A DNA stretch of 64,000 bases from Phormidium tenue FACHB-1052 (GCF_014696675.1 NZ_JACJQN010000009.1:62001-126000), one strand, 5' to 3'; positions 9,625 to 18,760 are shown, counted from the first letter of the stretch. Notes: generated by a model not told the origin, from the letters alone. Made by a program: numbers and translations.

Positions 9625-10713
9625 ATGCCCAAAGCTTCGCCTCAACTTATAACTAGTGCCTCTTCAGTCACAATTGTGGAACCAGTTCAGTCAGCTCGGG
9701 CTGCTGGGCTGCGCTACGTTTGCGACGATCGCCCCGGTTGGGGACGGCGGCGCAGCGGCAAGGGATTCATCTACTTTGACGAAAAGGGCGATCGCATCTC
9801 TGACCGAGACAAGCTCAAGCGAATCAAGGCCCTGGTGATTCCTCCGGCCTGGGAAACGGTGTGGATCTGCCCCTCTGCTAACGGTCATCTGCTGGCTACC
9901 GGGCGCGATGCCAAAGGTCGCAAGCAGTACCGCTACCATCCCAACTGGCGCACCGTTCGCAACCAGACCAAGTTTGACCGGCTGATTCCCTTTGCCTATG
10001 CCCGCCCCCTGATTCGCGAGGTTACCGATCGCGATCTGCGTCAGCGCGGCCTACCGCGAGAAAAGCTGCTGGCGGTTGTCGTGCGGCTGCTCGATGCCAC
10101 CGTAATTCGGATTGGCAACGACGAGTACCGCGAGCAGAACCAGTCCTTTGGGCTCACCACCCTACAAGAACAGCATGTGGAGGTGGGAACGAGTAAAATT
10201 CGCTTTCACTTTGTGGGCAAAAGCGGGGTAGAGCACGAGATTGAGTTGAGCGATCGCCGCCTGGCCCGAGCGATCAAACTTTGCCAAGATCTCCCCGGTC
10301 AACAGCTGTTTCAGTACCTAGATGATGAAGGGCAACCCCAGGCGATCAATTCCGACGATGTCAACCGCTATCTGCAAACCATTACCGGTGAAGACTTTAC
10401 CTCCAAAGACTTTCGCACCTGGGCCGGTACCGTCTACACGGCTCGGATTCTCAACGAACTTGGGGAGCCCACCTCAAAAACTCAGGCTCAGGCCAACATT
10501 CGTGAGGCCATCAAAGGTGCTGCGCAGCACCTGGGCAACCGGGTTGCCACCTGTCGCAAGTTTTACGTGCACCCCACTGTCACCCAGGCCTACGAAGAGG
10601 GCTGGCTGTTAGACATTTGGCGAGCAGCAGAACAGGCTCCCAGCGATCTGGATTTAACTGCCGAGGAAAAAGCCATAGTTGCGGTGCTGAGCTATACCCA
10701 GCAACAAGAATAA
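9625..10713 (+). CDS. DNA topoisomerase IB
   Basis: 362 residues from ATG 9625 (a TTG at 9589 is possible). Poxvirus-type topoisomerase IB relaxes supercoils through a 3'-phosphotyrosine. All catalytic residues are recognisable: Arg154 (VVRLLDATVIRIGN), Lys199 (FVGKSG), Arg264 (DFRTWAGT) and the Tyr314 nucleophile (CRKFYVHPTV). The bacterial TopIB N-terminal segment (GKGFIYFDEKGDRI, IPPAWE) is also there. The gene is convergent with glgX across a perfect palindrome. Cyanobacterial copies are patchy, so horizontal origin is possible. Confidence 0.93.
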   Translation: MPKASPQLITSASSVTIVEPVQSARAAGLRYVCDDRPGWGRRRSGKGFIYFDEKGDRISDRDKLKRIKALVIPPAWETVWICPSANGHLLATGRDAKGRKQYRYHPNWRTVRNQTKFDRLIPFAYARPLIREVTDRDLRQRGLPREKLLAVVVRLLDATVIRIGNDEYREQNQSFGLTTLQEQHVEVGTSKIRFHFVGKSGVEHEIELSDRRLARAIKLCQDLPGQQLFQYLDDEGQPQAINSDDVNRYLQTITGEDFTSKDFRTWAGTVYTARILNELGEPTSKTQAQANIREAIKGAAQHLGNRVATCRKFYVHPTVTQAYEEGWLLDIWRAAEQAPSDLDLTAEEKAIVAVLSYTQQQE

Positions 10714-10811
10714 ACTGTCAGAGGACGGGATTTAGTTGCCTCTCTTTTAGTTGCCTCTCTTGATGTCGCTAAGCAGACTCATTTTCTAAGCCCCGGCGAG
10801 CAACGATTAGG

Positions 10812-10841
10812 TCTTTCTCCCCTTGATCAAGGGGAGAAAGA
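10812..10841. terminator. Perfect 30-bp palindrome, probable bidirectional terminator
   Basis: tctttctccccttga (10812-10826) is followed directly by its exact complement tcaaggggagaaaga (10827-10841). It lies between the convergent topoisomerase IB and glgX genes, and ATTTTC follows on the plus strand. Upstream, a 17-base tandem duplication (two copies of tagttgcctctctt plus flank) covers about 10731-10762. Confidence 0.65.
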
Positions 10842-10888
10842 GAGATTTTCTAACGTCTTTATGAGTGTAGACGGTGCTCTAAGCGACG

Positions 10889-13018
10889 CTAGATTAACCG
10901 TTGCAAAACCATCAGCGATCGCGCCACTACCGGAATAGTTTCGTCCCCCGTGACGATACGTTTTTCAGTAACAAACCGAGGTTCTGTCGTATCGATGACC
11001 ACCGACCACTCATAGGGTTGAAATAGCTCAGCTAGCCTAAAATCAATTGTTTCGTAGTGGGCATTGAAAAACATCAAAAAGTCGTTGTCGCTGATGCGCT
11101 CTCCCTGCTTGCCGGGACTGGGGATCTTGTCGCCATTGAGAAAGACTGCGATCGATTTGATATAGCCAATTTCCCACTGATCTTGGCTCATCTCAGTGCC
11201 ATCGGGGCCGTGCCAGCTAATATCAGTGACCCCAGAACCGTGAATGGCCTGCCCCTGAAACCACTTGCGCCGACGAAACACCGGGTGCTGCCGCCGAAAG
11301 AAAATCAGCTCTCGGCAAAAATTAATCAGGTCTTCATTGCCTTGGGGCAGGTTCCAGTCAAACCAGGAAACCTCATTGTCCTGGCAGTAGCCATTGTTGT
11401 TGCCCCCCTGGGTGCGGCCAATTTCGTCGCCCCCGAGCAGCATGGGCACCCCCTGCGACAGCATTAGGGTCGTCAAAAAGTTGCGGCGCTGCTGCTCTCG
11501 TAGCTGCAAGACTTCGGGGTCGTCGGTGGGGCCTTCTACCCCACAGTTCCAGGATGAGTTGTTGCTTTCTCCATCCTGACTGTTTTCGCCGTTGGCTTCG
11601 TTGTGTTTGTCGTTGTAGCTCACCAGGTCATTAAGCGTAAAGCCATCGTGGGCGGTGATGAAATTAATGCTGGCATTGGGCTGCCGTCCATTCATCTGAA
11701 AATAGAGGTCAGGGCTACCGGTGAGGCGGTAGGCAAATTCGCCCAGGGTTTCATCCTGGCCGCGCCAAAAGTCGCGCACGGTGTCGCGATAGATGCCGTT
11801 CCACTCAGACCAGTTGACCGGAAAGTTACCCACCTGGTAGCCGCCCATGCCCACATCCCAGGGCTCCGCAATCAGCTTTACCCCGGCCAGCAGCGGGTCT
11901 TGGTGAATCAGGTCAAAAAAGGCCGACAGGCGATCGACGTCATACAATTCTCGGGCCAGGGCCGACGCCAAATCAAACCGGAAGCCATCGATGTGCATTT
12001 CGCCCACCCAATAGCGCAAGCTATCCATAATCAGCTTGAGCACCTGGGGGCTACGCATGTGGAGGGAGTTGCCGCAGCCGGTGAAGTCCATGTAGTAGCG
12101 CGGATCATCTTCCATCAGGCGGTAGTAGCTGGCATTGTCAACGCCGCGCAGCGATAGGGTTGGCCCCATGTGGTTGCCCTCGCCCGTGTGGTTATACACC
12201 ACGTCGAGAATGACTTCGATGCCCGCCTTATGAAGAGCTTTCACCATCTCCTTAAATTCCGTCGCTTGCTCCCCTAAATTGCCGCTGGAGCTATAGCCCG
12301 AAAAGGGAGCAAAAAAGTTGATCGAGTCGTATCCCCAGTAGTTGCGCAACCCCTTATCAACTAAGTGACCAGGGCGGGAGAGATAGTGGTGAATTGGCAT
12401 TAGCTCGACGGCACTAATGCCGAGCCGTTGCAGATGTTCAATGGCGACGGGGTGAGCCATGCCCGCATAGGTGCCCCGCAGCTCTTCAGGAATATCAGGG
12501 TGCTGTTTAGTAAACCCTTTGACATGCACTTCGTAAATGACGGTTTCGTGCCAGGGAGTGCGTAGTAAAGTGTCGTCTTCCCAGTCAAAGGTTTCGTCGA
12601 TAACGACCGACTTGGGCATTAGGGCCGCGCTGTCGAGATCAGAAAAGGAGAGATCTTCGTCGGGGCTTTCCCAGTCGTAGCCAAAGATTTCAGGCCCATT
12701 TCCCACTTCTCCCGAAATCGCTTTGGCGTAGGGATCGATTAACAGTTTGTTGGGATTAAAGCGGTGACCTTCGTGGGGGGCATAGGGGCCATGCACTCGA
12801 TAGCCGTATTCTTGGCCAGGGCCGATGCCAGGTAGGTAGCCGTGCCAGACAAAATTGCTGACCTCTGTGAGGGGAATGCGGGTTTCTTTGCCTTCTTTAT
12901 CAAACAAGCAAAGCTCAACCGCGGTTGCATGCTCAGAAAATAACGCGAAGTTGGTGCCTTTGTGGTCCCAATGGGCACCCAGGGGATAAACGTCACCGGG
13001 CCAAACTGCAACGTACAT
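10889..13018 (-). CDS. glgX: Glycogen debranching enzyme GlgX
   Basis: 709 residues. GlgX hydrolyses alpha-1,6 branches of limit dextrins during glycogen breakdown. An N-terminal CBM48-like domain (YPLGAHWDHKGTNFALFSEHA) is followed by a GH13 barrel with DVVYNHTGEG, the nucleophile region DGFRFDLA (near residue 348), the acid/base AEPWD (near 385) and the third carboxylate ITAHDGFTLNDLVSY (near 456). The length and motif order match the isoamylase/GlgX group. ATG 13018 begins MYVAVWPGD, the usual start. It is transcribed alone. Confidence 0.95.
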   Translation of the reverse strand: MYVAVWPGDVYPLGAHWDHKGTNFALFSEHATAVELCLFDKEGKETRIPLTEVSNFVWHGYLPGIGPGQEYGYRVHGPYAPHEGHRFNPNKLLIDPYAKAISGEVGNGPEIFGYDWESPDEDLSFSDLDSAALMPKSVVIDETFDWEDDTLLRTPWHETVIYEVHVKGFTKQHPDIPEELRGTYAGMAHPVAIEHLQRLGISAVELMPIHHYLSRPGHLVDKGLRNYWGYDSINFFAPFSGYSSSGNLGEQATEFKEMVKALHKAGIEVILDVVYNHTGEGNHMGPTLSLRGVDNASYYRLMEDDPRYYMDFTGCGNSLHMRSPQVLKLIMDSLRYWVGEMHIDGFRFDLASALARELYDVDRLSAFFDLIHQDPLLAGVKLIAEPWDVGMGGYQVGNFPVNWSEWNGIYRDTVRDFWRGQDETLGEFAYRLTGSPDLYFQMNGRQPNASINFITAHDGFTLNDLVSYNDKHNEANGENSQDGESNNSSWNCGVEGPTDDPEVLQLREQQRRNFLTTLMLSQGVPMLLGGDEIGRTQGGNNNGYCQDNEVSWFDWNLPQGNEDLINFCRELIFFRRQHPVFRRRKWFQGQAIHGSGVTDISWHGPDGTEMSQDQWEIGYIKSIAVFLNGDKIPSPGKQGERISDNDFLMFFNAHYETIDFRLAELFQPYEWSVVIDTTEPRFVTEKRIVTGDETIPVVARSLMVLQRLI

Positions 13019-13455
13019 AGAGGTAGAAATTAGGTATAGAGGGGTAAAAGGCGATCGGCTAACCCGGTCTTTCCTAGAGTAGTCAGCTAAAAACCGACAT
13101 CTAGGAAAAACCTGGACAACCGTACTAGCACACTAGGCCGAGTGCAAATCAGGGAATGCCTTGAGACGCGGTTTTAAGCAGAACAAAACAACCCCTCCTC
13201 GCCACTAATTGAGGGAGTCAAGGGCATTTTGGGTCGGCTTTTTAACTGAGTCCGAAGATTATCAGACCTTAGCAAAATCTTTTCGGCTCAGAATCTATCT
13301 AGGGAAAGACCGCAGCCTCGGCGATCGCTACCCACCGCACTATTACAAGGGATCCCTGATATCGATGAAACCATTACTAAAAGGGGGACGGCCAACTCAA
13401 ATCAGCCATCCCCCTCATATGTTTTTTAAATTAACAGGTTGCCCCCAGGTTGTAA
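13019..13455. other. Intergenic region with a bidirectional terminator
   Basis: 437 bases upstream of glgX and downstream of the 13456-13935 gene. Apart from the hairpin at 13383-13414, and presumably the glgX promoter in 13019-13150, I see nothing. A 98-codon plus-strand frame at 13209 runs into the neighbouring gene and lacks coding character. Confidence 0.5.
13383..13414 (-). terminator. Terminator of the 13456-13935 gene
   Basis: gggggacggc (13383-13392) pairs with gccatccccc (13405-13414) with one G-U wobble. Read on the minus strand it is followed by TTTTA. On the plus strand GTTTTTT follows six bases later, so it may act both ways. Confidence 0.75.
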
Positions 13456-13935
13456 TTAGGCGGCTATGTCACTGGTTTTGGAGCGGCGTTTGCCCATGGC
13501 TTTGAAACGTTCGCCTAGCTGGTCGGCTACGCTCTTGAGGCCGGGGGAGTGGCGGGCGGCGGTTTTAACGTAGTCGTAGACCAGCAGGCTACCGGTCATC
13601 GATTCGCTGCCGACGGCGAGCAGGGTGTCGTCGACGGTTTCGGTGAGCTGCTCTAGCAGGCCTAGCACTTCGCTGAGGGCGACGGTGAGCTGGTAGTCGC
13701 GGTTAAGCTCGGCGATATCAAAGTTGCTGGGCACAATGCCGGGATTGTTTTGGGTGGTGGTGACGCTGTTGCGAACAAAGGCGAGGCTTTTGTCGCCCAT
13801 TTTGAAGCGCTTGCGGCGTTCGTCGGGGGTGAGGTTGATGAGGAAGGGCAGATTGTTTTGAATGACGGCGATCGCCCCTTTGATCTCGGCCATGGCCTGG
13901 TCTGAAACGGTGGCACTGATGGTGTCGTACGGCAT
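13456..13935 (-). CDS. Cytosolic protein of unknown function
   Basis: 159 residues, ATG 13935, with AAGGAGA about a dozen bases upstream. It is predicted mostly alpha-helical and polar with no membrane segment. It contains FLINLTPDERRKRFKMGDK, a motif I have seen in uncharacterised bacterial proteins but cannot name. The C-terminus is basic (GKRRSKTS). It has its own terminator. Nothing in the context suggests a role, but a soluble scaffold or structural role is possible. Confidence 0.65.
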   Translation of the reverse strand: MPYDTISATVSDQAMAEIKGAIAVIQNNLPFLINLTPDERRKRFKMGDKSLAFVRNSVTTTQNNPGIVPSNFDIAELNRDYQLTVALSEVLGLLEQLTETVDDTLLAVGSESMTGSLLVYDYVKTAARHSPGLKSVADQLGERFKAMGKRRSKTSDIAA

Positions 13936-14089
13936 ACCCTGATGTCTCCTTATTTAATAGATGCGGGTAATGGTGGTTTGAGCGGGCAGAACGGTTGTAT
14001 GGTTCGCTCGGTCATAGGTGAAACATGCCCTGCGATCGAACGGGGAGATCGAAATGTGGCTCAGAGCTAGGGCAATTCAGCCATTAAGC

Positions 14090-14185
14090 TTAGGGGCAAC
14101 TGGATAAAGCTTGCCTTTGCTTGAAAAGCTGCTTTCGTCGTTCTAGGTGTGTGAGTTCATTGGGAATGTCGAGAGTGACTTGCAT
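14090..14185 (-). pseudogene. Possible truncated antitoxin-like gene start
   Basis: A 31-codon minus-strand frame begins MQVTLDIPNEL and soon ends after a Lys/Arg/Gln-rich helix. This opening is typical of short VapB or UPF0175-type antitoxins, which normally run to 70-90 residues. It may be the 5' remnant of a lost toxin-antitoxin module at the edge of the accessory island. Too short to be sure. Confidence 0.3.
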
Positions 14186-14224
14186 GGCTCAGGGCAATGG
14201 AGACATGATTCAAGGATAGCGGGC

Positions 14225-14323
14225 TTAGTTGAGGGCTTCGGCAAATTCGGTTTTGGAGGATCGCTGGGGAATGGTGCACGCCCCTAAAAGCTGATTGAAC
14301 TGCCAGTAGGCTAGGTTGGCCAT
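14225..14323 (-). other. Short ORF overlapping the end of the STAND gene
   Basis: 32 codons (starts MANLAYWQFNQ, ends TAA) overlapping the 3' end of the STAND gene by 13 bases in another frame. It could be a translationally coupled micro-protein or a fragment of a decayed gene. I recognise no family. The stretch 13936-14310 otherwise holds only this frame and the antitoxin-like remnant. Confidence 0.25.
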
Positions 14324-17300
14324 AGTTTACTGGCTTGAACCGAACAATAAATATCCTTCCAGCCTGCTGATGTCCAGCTTGAAATTCGAATACATTCTCT
14401 CAATATAGCCAAAGATAATTGTGGTTTGGCCTTATCAAATGCAGGAATCCATGAACCCAACTCCTCAAGAAAATCTTCGATAGCCGATGAATGAGTTAAC
14501 GCAGGTCTTCTCGAAAAGGTGCTTAGAGCTTCTGAGAACTTTTGACTAAAAGCGAGTTCTAAAGCCTCTTGCGTAACTTTTTTATTTTGCTTCACTTCGT
14601 TTTGCCAGGAAAATGGGCTTATGTCTAAACCAAGTTTCAGCTCAGTATGTCCATCCACATACTCTTCAAATAAATATTCTTTGTCAGATTCATCCTCGAT
14701 CTGGTCTATAGCACTTCTGACTTCAAAAAACACATCATCCATTTCACCTTCACAGAAGTCAAGTTTCATCATGGTTTTTGCTAACTCAACCAATGCCATT
14801 GACTTATCTATTGGCTTCTCAATGCCTGGAATAATACAATCTCGAATAGTAGATAGAAACAAATACATCTCTTCAATTGGCTCATCATCTATCATTTCAT
14901 TTGTTAATTTGATAAAAGCCATAGCTTTATGATGACAATCTCCAACAAGATCTATTAAAGATTTTGCATTATCAAAATCTTTAATTTTCGCCAATTCTTC
15001 GATCAGTTCAGTTAAAAGTCGATTTCTAAAATCATCGTCCTCAACAGCTTCTATAAGACTTTTAGCATCCTCAACAAATCCGCACTGGGCAAAGACTTTA
15101 ACTAGATCCCATTTATGCTCTCCCGCTTCAGAAATTTTTCTGATTTCGGAAAAAACTTGATTTGCTAATTCTTTATAATTTGCGCGCGTCAGGGAAATTG
15201 CTATTCTTCCCAAGCCCCACATCTTTTTATGCTCTTGAGTAACTGACTGAATAATTTGCATGGACTTGTTAAAGAATAAGTCTGCCTCTGCCAAATAATC
15301 ATTCTCCACTAATGAAGCCGCAATTCTACTAAGAGTTATTGCTAGCTTAGAGCTTTCATTTGAAGTTGCAATACTATTAATCTCAGTCATTAAGTATCTT
15401 GCTTCTGACTCGTGGTTGCATCGAGCCAAAGAAACAGCTAGATCACGTAAAATTGAGAGTTTTATATCGTATATTTCAGTTTGATTAGCAATATCCCTAA
15501 CTTTGTCAAATATTTCATTTGATTCTGGATCAAGCCCAAGTTGCGCTAAAGTTTCTGCTAAGTCACACAAAACTTTTGTCTTCGATGTATCGCCAATGTC
15601 CTCAATCCATGTAAAAGCCTCCTCAATAAAACCTAAGCTTGCTAATGCTTTTGCCCATTTACTACAGACAGAAATAATAGGTTCGTAAAAATCTTCTAAA
15701 TCAGCAATTTCTTGAGCTACACTCACAGCTCCTTCAAGTACAATATTTGCCTCCTCACCGAAACCAGACAACAGCAGACTAGCTGCTAAATCTCCCATGG
15801 CTTCCGACTTAGCCCATCCATCTTGAATATCATGAACGAGGGCAGTTGCTTGTTCTAAAAAGAGCATTTTTGATAGTGCAGAGACGACTTCGGCAAGTGC
15901 CTCATTTCGACCAGAACTATAACGTGCTAGATATGCAAAATTCTCAGCTTCAGCGATAACTGACTGAGCTTTAGTCTCTTCCCCTGCCTTGTAAAGTGCA
16001 ATCGCTAACTCACAAAAATAGCGCGATTTAAGCTCTTCAAGAGTTTTGGCAATTTCATATGCCTCTTCAAGAAGAGAAGAAAGTATGGTATTTCCTTTGT
16101 CTAAGGCATTGATTACTGCTAGAAGACCATGAAACCTTCTAAAAGGTAAAGCACGTAGCCGAGCGTGATTGATAGCTTCATCTACATACCCTAATAAAGC
16201 TAATGCTTCCAATTCTTCATCACTATAGTTTTGTGCTCTATGGTTGATAGCTTGTCGAGCCGCGTAAAGTTGAGTAAGAGTCAAAATTTCTTTTGAAGTC
16301 AAAGGATCATGGAAGTCTTCAATTGCAAAATCCAGATCGAACAGATAAGATGCATCACTTGAAGAAGCGATGAACTTGGCTTGCATCCAATCCTTGGATG
16401 TGAGCAGTAAATTATGAAGCTCCGCCTTCCTATTAGACAGCTTTAAATGATACGCTAAATTCCCAAAGAAATAATTGTCTTTTTGAGAGCATGTATGCCA
16501 ACCATTAGCGCAACAACTAGAATAAGCATCTAAGAATCGAGCATGAAGAGTAGATAAATTAGAAAACTGTTTCCTTACATAATCGTATTGCAGATCATGA
16601 AGAACAAGATGACCAGTTTCACTGCGTCTTGCAAGTGAACGTTCCACTAGTAGATCAGTAATATCTTGAATATCATATTTATCTAGTCCCTCTGGCCTCC
16701 AAAATATCATTAATGTAGTCTCAGGGATTTCTACATTTTCAGGAAAAACAGCAAAATCTAGATAACGTAGTCGAGTATCTGGCTCTAAGACTTCTAAGCT
16801 AACTTGAATTGCCTTAAATAAATCTGGATATGGATAATCAGGGAACTGATACTTAAGCTTATCGAGGTCAGCATTTCTCAATTTTTGTAAAAGGTTATCC
16901 CAACGATTAGGTCGAGCTTTCGCGATCGCTCCGATCATAGATAAAGCCAGCGGTAGATTGGCACACTCTTTTGCTACTTCATAAGACTCAGGAGGTAAAT
17001 TTTCTTTAATATTTCCTGAGCTTATTGCAAGCAAATCCAAAGCTTCATCATCGCTTAAAAGTTTGACCTGGAACTCAATCGCATCAAGGGCTTGAATGAT
17101 GCCATAATCTCTTGTAGTAAATATAATCTTGCTTTGTTTATCTAAGATATTAAATGCAGAGACTTGATGGACTTTCCAGACATCATCTAGAATGAGCAAA
17201 CATTTCTTATTTGCCAGTAGACGGCTTAGATATAACTTTCCCTGCTGGATATCTTGGAAAGCAGGATAAGAATCGCCTAGCATTTTTGCAAAGTCTGATT

Positions 17301-18135
17301 GCCTCAGAGTTAGATTTGGTTCTTGCCCCAAGGAAAACCAAAAAATACCGTCTGAGAATAGAGAATGCACTTCCGAGTCTCGTGCCAAATAATTTGTTAA
17401 TACCGACTTGCCAATTCCACCCATTCCATATATACCAATCTTGCAAGCAGAATGTGTATCCTTTTTTAGAGGAGTTGAATGAGAAAAGAGTACTTCTTTG
17501 AGTTCATCCAGTGCTTCAGGACGAGGAAGGAAATGAGGAGGTAATTTTGGTAGATGGCTTTGAGTGAAAAATATTTTTTCTGGCTTCTGAAAAAATGTTT
17601 CTTTTCTAGATAGATCTTCACTCCCAAAATTAGCTTCTAAAATTTCTCGGATTTTAGTTACTCTTTCGATTTGAAAGCTGGCAATCTCCTTAAGCAGGTT
17701 TCGATAATCTAAAATATCTCTTCCTATCTCAAATTCAAATCTTTCTTGAATAATCTTCTGAATTGTCTTGACAGGGTAGCTCTGATTCTTTTCTTTCAAG
17801 AAAAATATAATTAGGCGATCATATTCAAGAAACTGTTTGTGCTTAATGAACTGCTCTAAAGTATGCTTGACTTTATCAGAGGTGGTGGTGGCAGTAACTT
17901 GAATGCAAATCTTAGCTGCTTTGTCCGCTAAATCAATGCCAGGCTTATTGTTATCATTCTCCGCATAGTTTAAATTTTCTAAATTCCAGCCATAAATCTC
18001 ATTTAGTAAAGGTATTAAAATTGTCTCGGAAGCTTTGTTTAGATCTGTTCGACCCATTGATGCTTCACATTTAATCTCAGTTACAAAGATGGCCATCAAC
18101 TGGGTGATACGCTGTCTGGAAAGCTCAAGATTCAT
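14311..18135 (-). CDS. SMEK-NB-ARC STAND protein, NLR-like defence candidate
   Basis: 1274 residues from ATG 18135. Residues about 1-140 match the SMEK domain as I remember it (DLNKASE, PLLNEIYG, NLENLN, PGIDLAD, ICIQVTAT, YDRLIIFFL). The GIDL and QVT elements hint at a PD-(D/E)xK nuclease-like core. An NB-ARC ATPase follows: Walker A GMGGIGKS (near 245), Walker B LLILDDVW (near 317), sensor IIFTTRD, and NLPLAL (near 397). A winged helix ends with HDLQYDYVRKQF. Residues about 600-1200 are degenerate helical repeats of roughly 35-40 residues (ALxxLAxxLxxxGxxxEA), TPR-like. Such STAND proteins in bacteria sense phage proteins and kill or arrest the cell. The gene is much more AT-rich than its neighbours, which suggests transfer. 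Function here is inferred. Confidence 0.88.
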   Translation of the reverse strand: MNLELSRQRITQLMAIFVTEIKCEASMGRTDLNKASETILIPLLNEIYGWNLENLNYAENDNNKPGIDLADKAAKICIQVTATTTSDKVKHTLEQFIKHKQFLEYDRLIIFFLKEKNQSYPVKTIQKIIQERFEFEIGRDILDYRNLLKEIASFQIERVTKIREILEANFGSEDLSRKETFFQKPEKIFFTQSHLPKLPPHFLPRPEALDELKEVLFSHSTPLKKDTHSACKIGIYGMGGIGKSVLTNYLARDSEVHSLFSDGIFWFSLGQEPNLTLRQSDFAKMLGDSYPAFQDIQQGKLYLSRLLANKKCLLILDDVWKVHQVSAFNILDKQSKIIFTTRDYGIIQALDAIEFQVKLLSDDEALDLLAISSGNIKENLPPESYEVAKECANLPLALSMIGAIAKARPNRWDNLLQKLRNADLDKLKYQFPDYPYPDLFKAIQVSLEVLEPDTRLRYLDFAVFPENVEIPETTLMIFWRPEGLDKYDIQDITDLLVERSLARRSETGHLVLHDLQYDYVRKQFSNLSTLHARFLDAYSSCCANGWHTCSQKDNYFFGNLAYHLKLSNRKAELHNLLLTSKDWMQAKFIASSSDASYLFDLDFAIEDFHDPLTSKEILTLTQLYAARQAINHRAQNYSDEELEALALLGYVDEAINHARLRALPFRRFHGLLAVINALDKGNTILSSLLEEAYEIAKTLEELKSRYFCELAIALYKAGEETKAQSVIAEAENFAYLARYSSGRNEALAEVVSALSKMLFLEQATALVHDIQDGWAKSEAMGDLAASLLLSGFGEEANIVLEGAVSVAQEIADLEDFYEPIISVCSKWAKALASLGFIEEAFTWIEDIGDTSKTKVLCDLAETLAQLGLDPESNEIFDKVRDIANQTEIYDIKLSILRDLAVSLARCNHESEARYLMTEINSIATSNESSKLAITLSRIAASLVENDYLAEADLFFNKSMQIIQSVTQEHKKMWGLGRIAISLTRANYKELANQVFSEIRKISEAGEHKWDLVKVFAQCGFVEDAKSLIEAVEDDDFRNRLLTELIEELAKIKDFDNAKSLIDLVGDCHHKAMAFIKLTNEMIDDEPIEEMYLFLSTIRDCIIPGIEKPIDKSMALVELAKTMMKLDFCEGEMDDVFFEVRSAIDQIEDESDKEYLFEEYVDGHTELKLGLDISPFSWQNEVKQNKKVTQEALELAFSQKFSEALSTFSRRPALTHSSAIEDFLEELGSWIPAFDKAKPQLSLAILRECIRISSWTSAGWKDIYCSVQASKLWPT

Positions 18136-18192
18136 CAGCAGCTGCAACCTAAAAAATGGATTTGAAAAGACTTACTGGTATATCTAATGGCC

Positions 18193-18420
18193 TCAAGGAT
18201 GCTCTTCTTGTATCAGTATGTGCCGATCTGCAATCAGCTCATTCACTAGAGAACCCCCTTCAGGAACATATCCCCGAACTGTTGCCTGAACTCTCGCAAT
18301 GACGCCTAGTACTTGCTGTGCGCTCTCAGCTATTTCAGGGGGTTGACCTACTTCAGTTTCAAAGGCCAAGTTTTTAGAGATAGCAGCACAATGACATATA
18401 CATTCAATCCCTAAGGACAT
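18193..18420 (-). CDS. Small hypothetical protein, antitoxin-tail-like
   Basis: 75 residues. The C-terminal half (ATVRGYVPEGGSLVNELIADR) resembles the tail of short cyanobacterial antitoxins, where a VPEGxSLxDELIAER segment is common, but I cannot assign a family with confidence. The start overlaps the end of the 27-codon remnant at 18411-18494 in another frame. Taken together the two look like a frameshifted or recombined antitoxin gene. It may still be translated. Confidence 0.4.
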   Translation of the reverse strand: MSLGIECICHCAAISKNLAFETEVGQPPEIAESAQQVLGVIARVQATVRGYVPEGGSLVNELIADRHILIQEEHP

Positions 18421-18494
18421 TCAGGAGCAATCAACTCAATTTCGCTGCATGCCCCCACATCGACCGTTTGTTGTAGTGCTTTCAGCATGACCAT
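18411..18494 (-). pseudogene. Truncated antitoxin-like gene
   Basis: 27 codons, MVMLKALQQTVDVGA then EIELIAPE, then a stop. This is the typical opening of a small cyanobacterial antitoxin-like family (KALQQTVxVGxxGxIEL then PELPxGTxVEVIV), which normally continues for 70-90 residues. The continuation is missing in this frame, so I read it as a broken copy. The stretch 18421-18535 has no other gene. Confidence 0.45.
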
Positions 18495-18535
18495 CTTCAG
18501 ATGCCATCATTTTGGAAGTCTATAGTTTAAACGAC

Positions 18536-18760
18536 TCAAGCCGCATAACGGCGAATTTCAACCTCTGCACCGCTGGTAATGGCCTCTTCTGCCCGTTCTA
18601 GCAATTCCCCTGTTACCTCATCACTGAGGTAGTATTCACCGCAGTTTTCACAGACATCAGCAGGCACCCGCTTAAATACGACGATCGCCCCCTCCCGTTC
18701 CAAGGTGACCGTTACCAGCCCCGCTTGAGTTTGTCCTTGCTTGCAAATGACACAGTTCAT
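18536..18760 (-). CDS. YgiT-type zinc-finger antitoxin
   Basis: 74 residues. Two CxxC pairs (CVICK at residues 3-6 and CENCG near 37-40) form an MqsA/YgiT-type zinc finger, followed by a short helical tail (SDEVTGELLERAEEA). Proteins of this type are paired with DUF4258 partners in cyanobacteria and other bacteria and are annotated as type II antitoxins. It has only the zinc-finger part; the HTH DNA-binding domain of full-length MqsA is absent. Its ATG overlaps the stop of the upstream partner (ATGA), so the two are translationally coupled. Confidence 0.85.
   Translation of the reverse strand: MNCVICKQGQTQAGLVTVTLEREGAIVVFKRVPADVCENCGEYYLSDEVTGELLERAEEAITSGAEVEIRRYAA

Noticed and set aside
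11603-12157. 184-codon plus-strand frame antisense to glgX
   Set aside because: glgX motifs are intact on the minus strand and the frame has no recognisable features.
13209-13505. 98-codon plus-strand frame
   Set aside because: It runs through a terminator hairpin and into the 13456-13935 gene; no coding signature.
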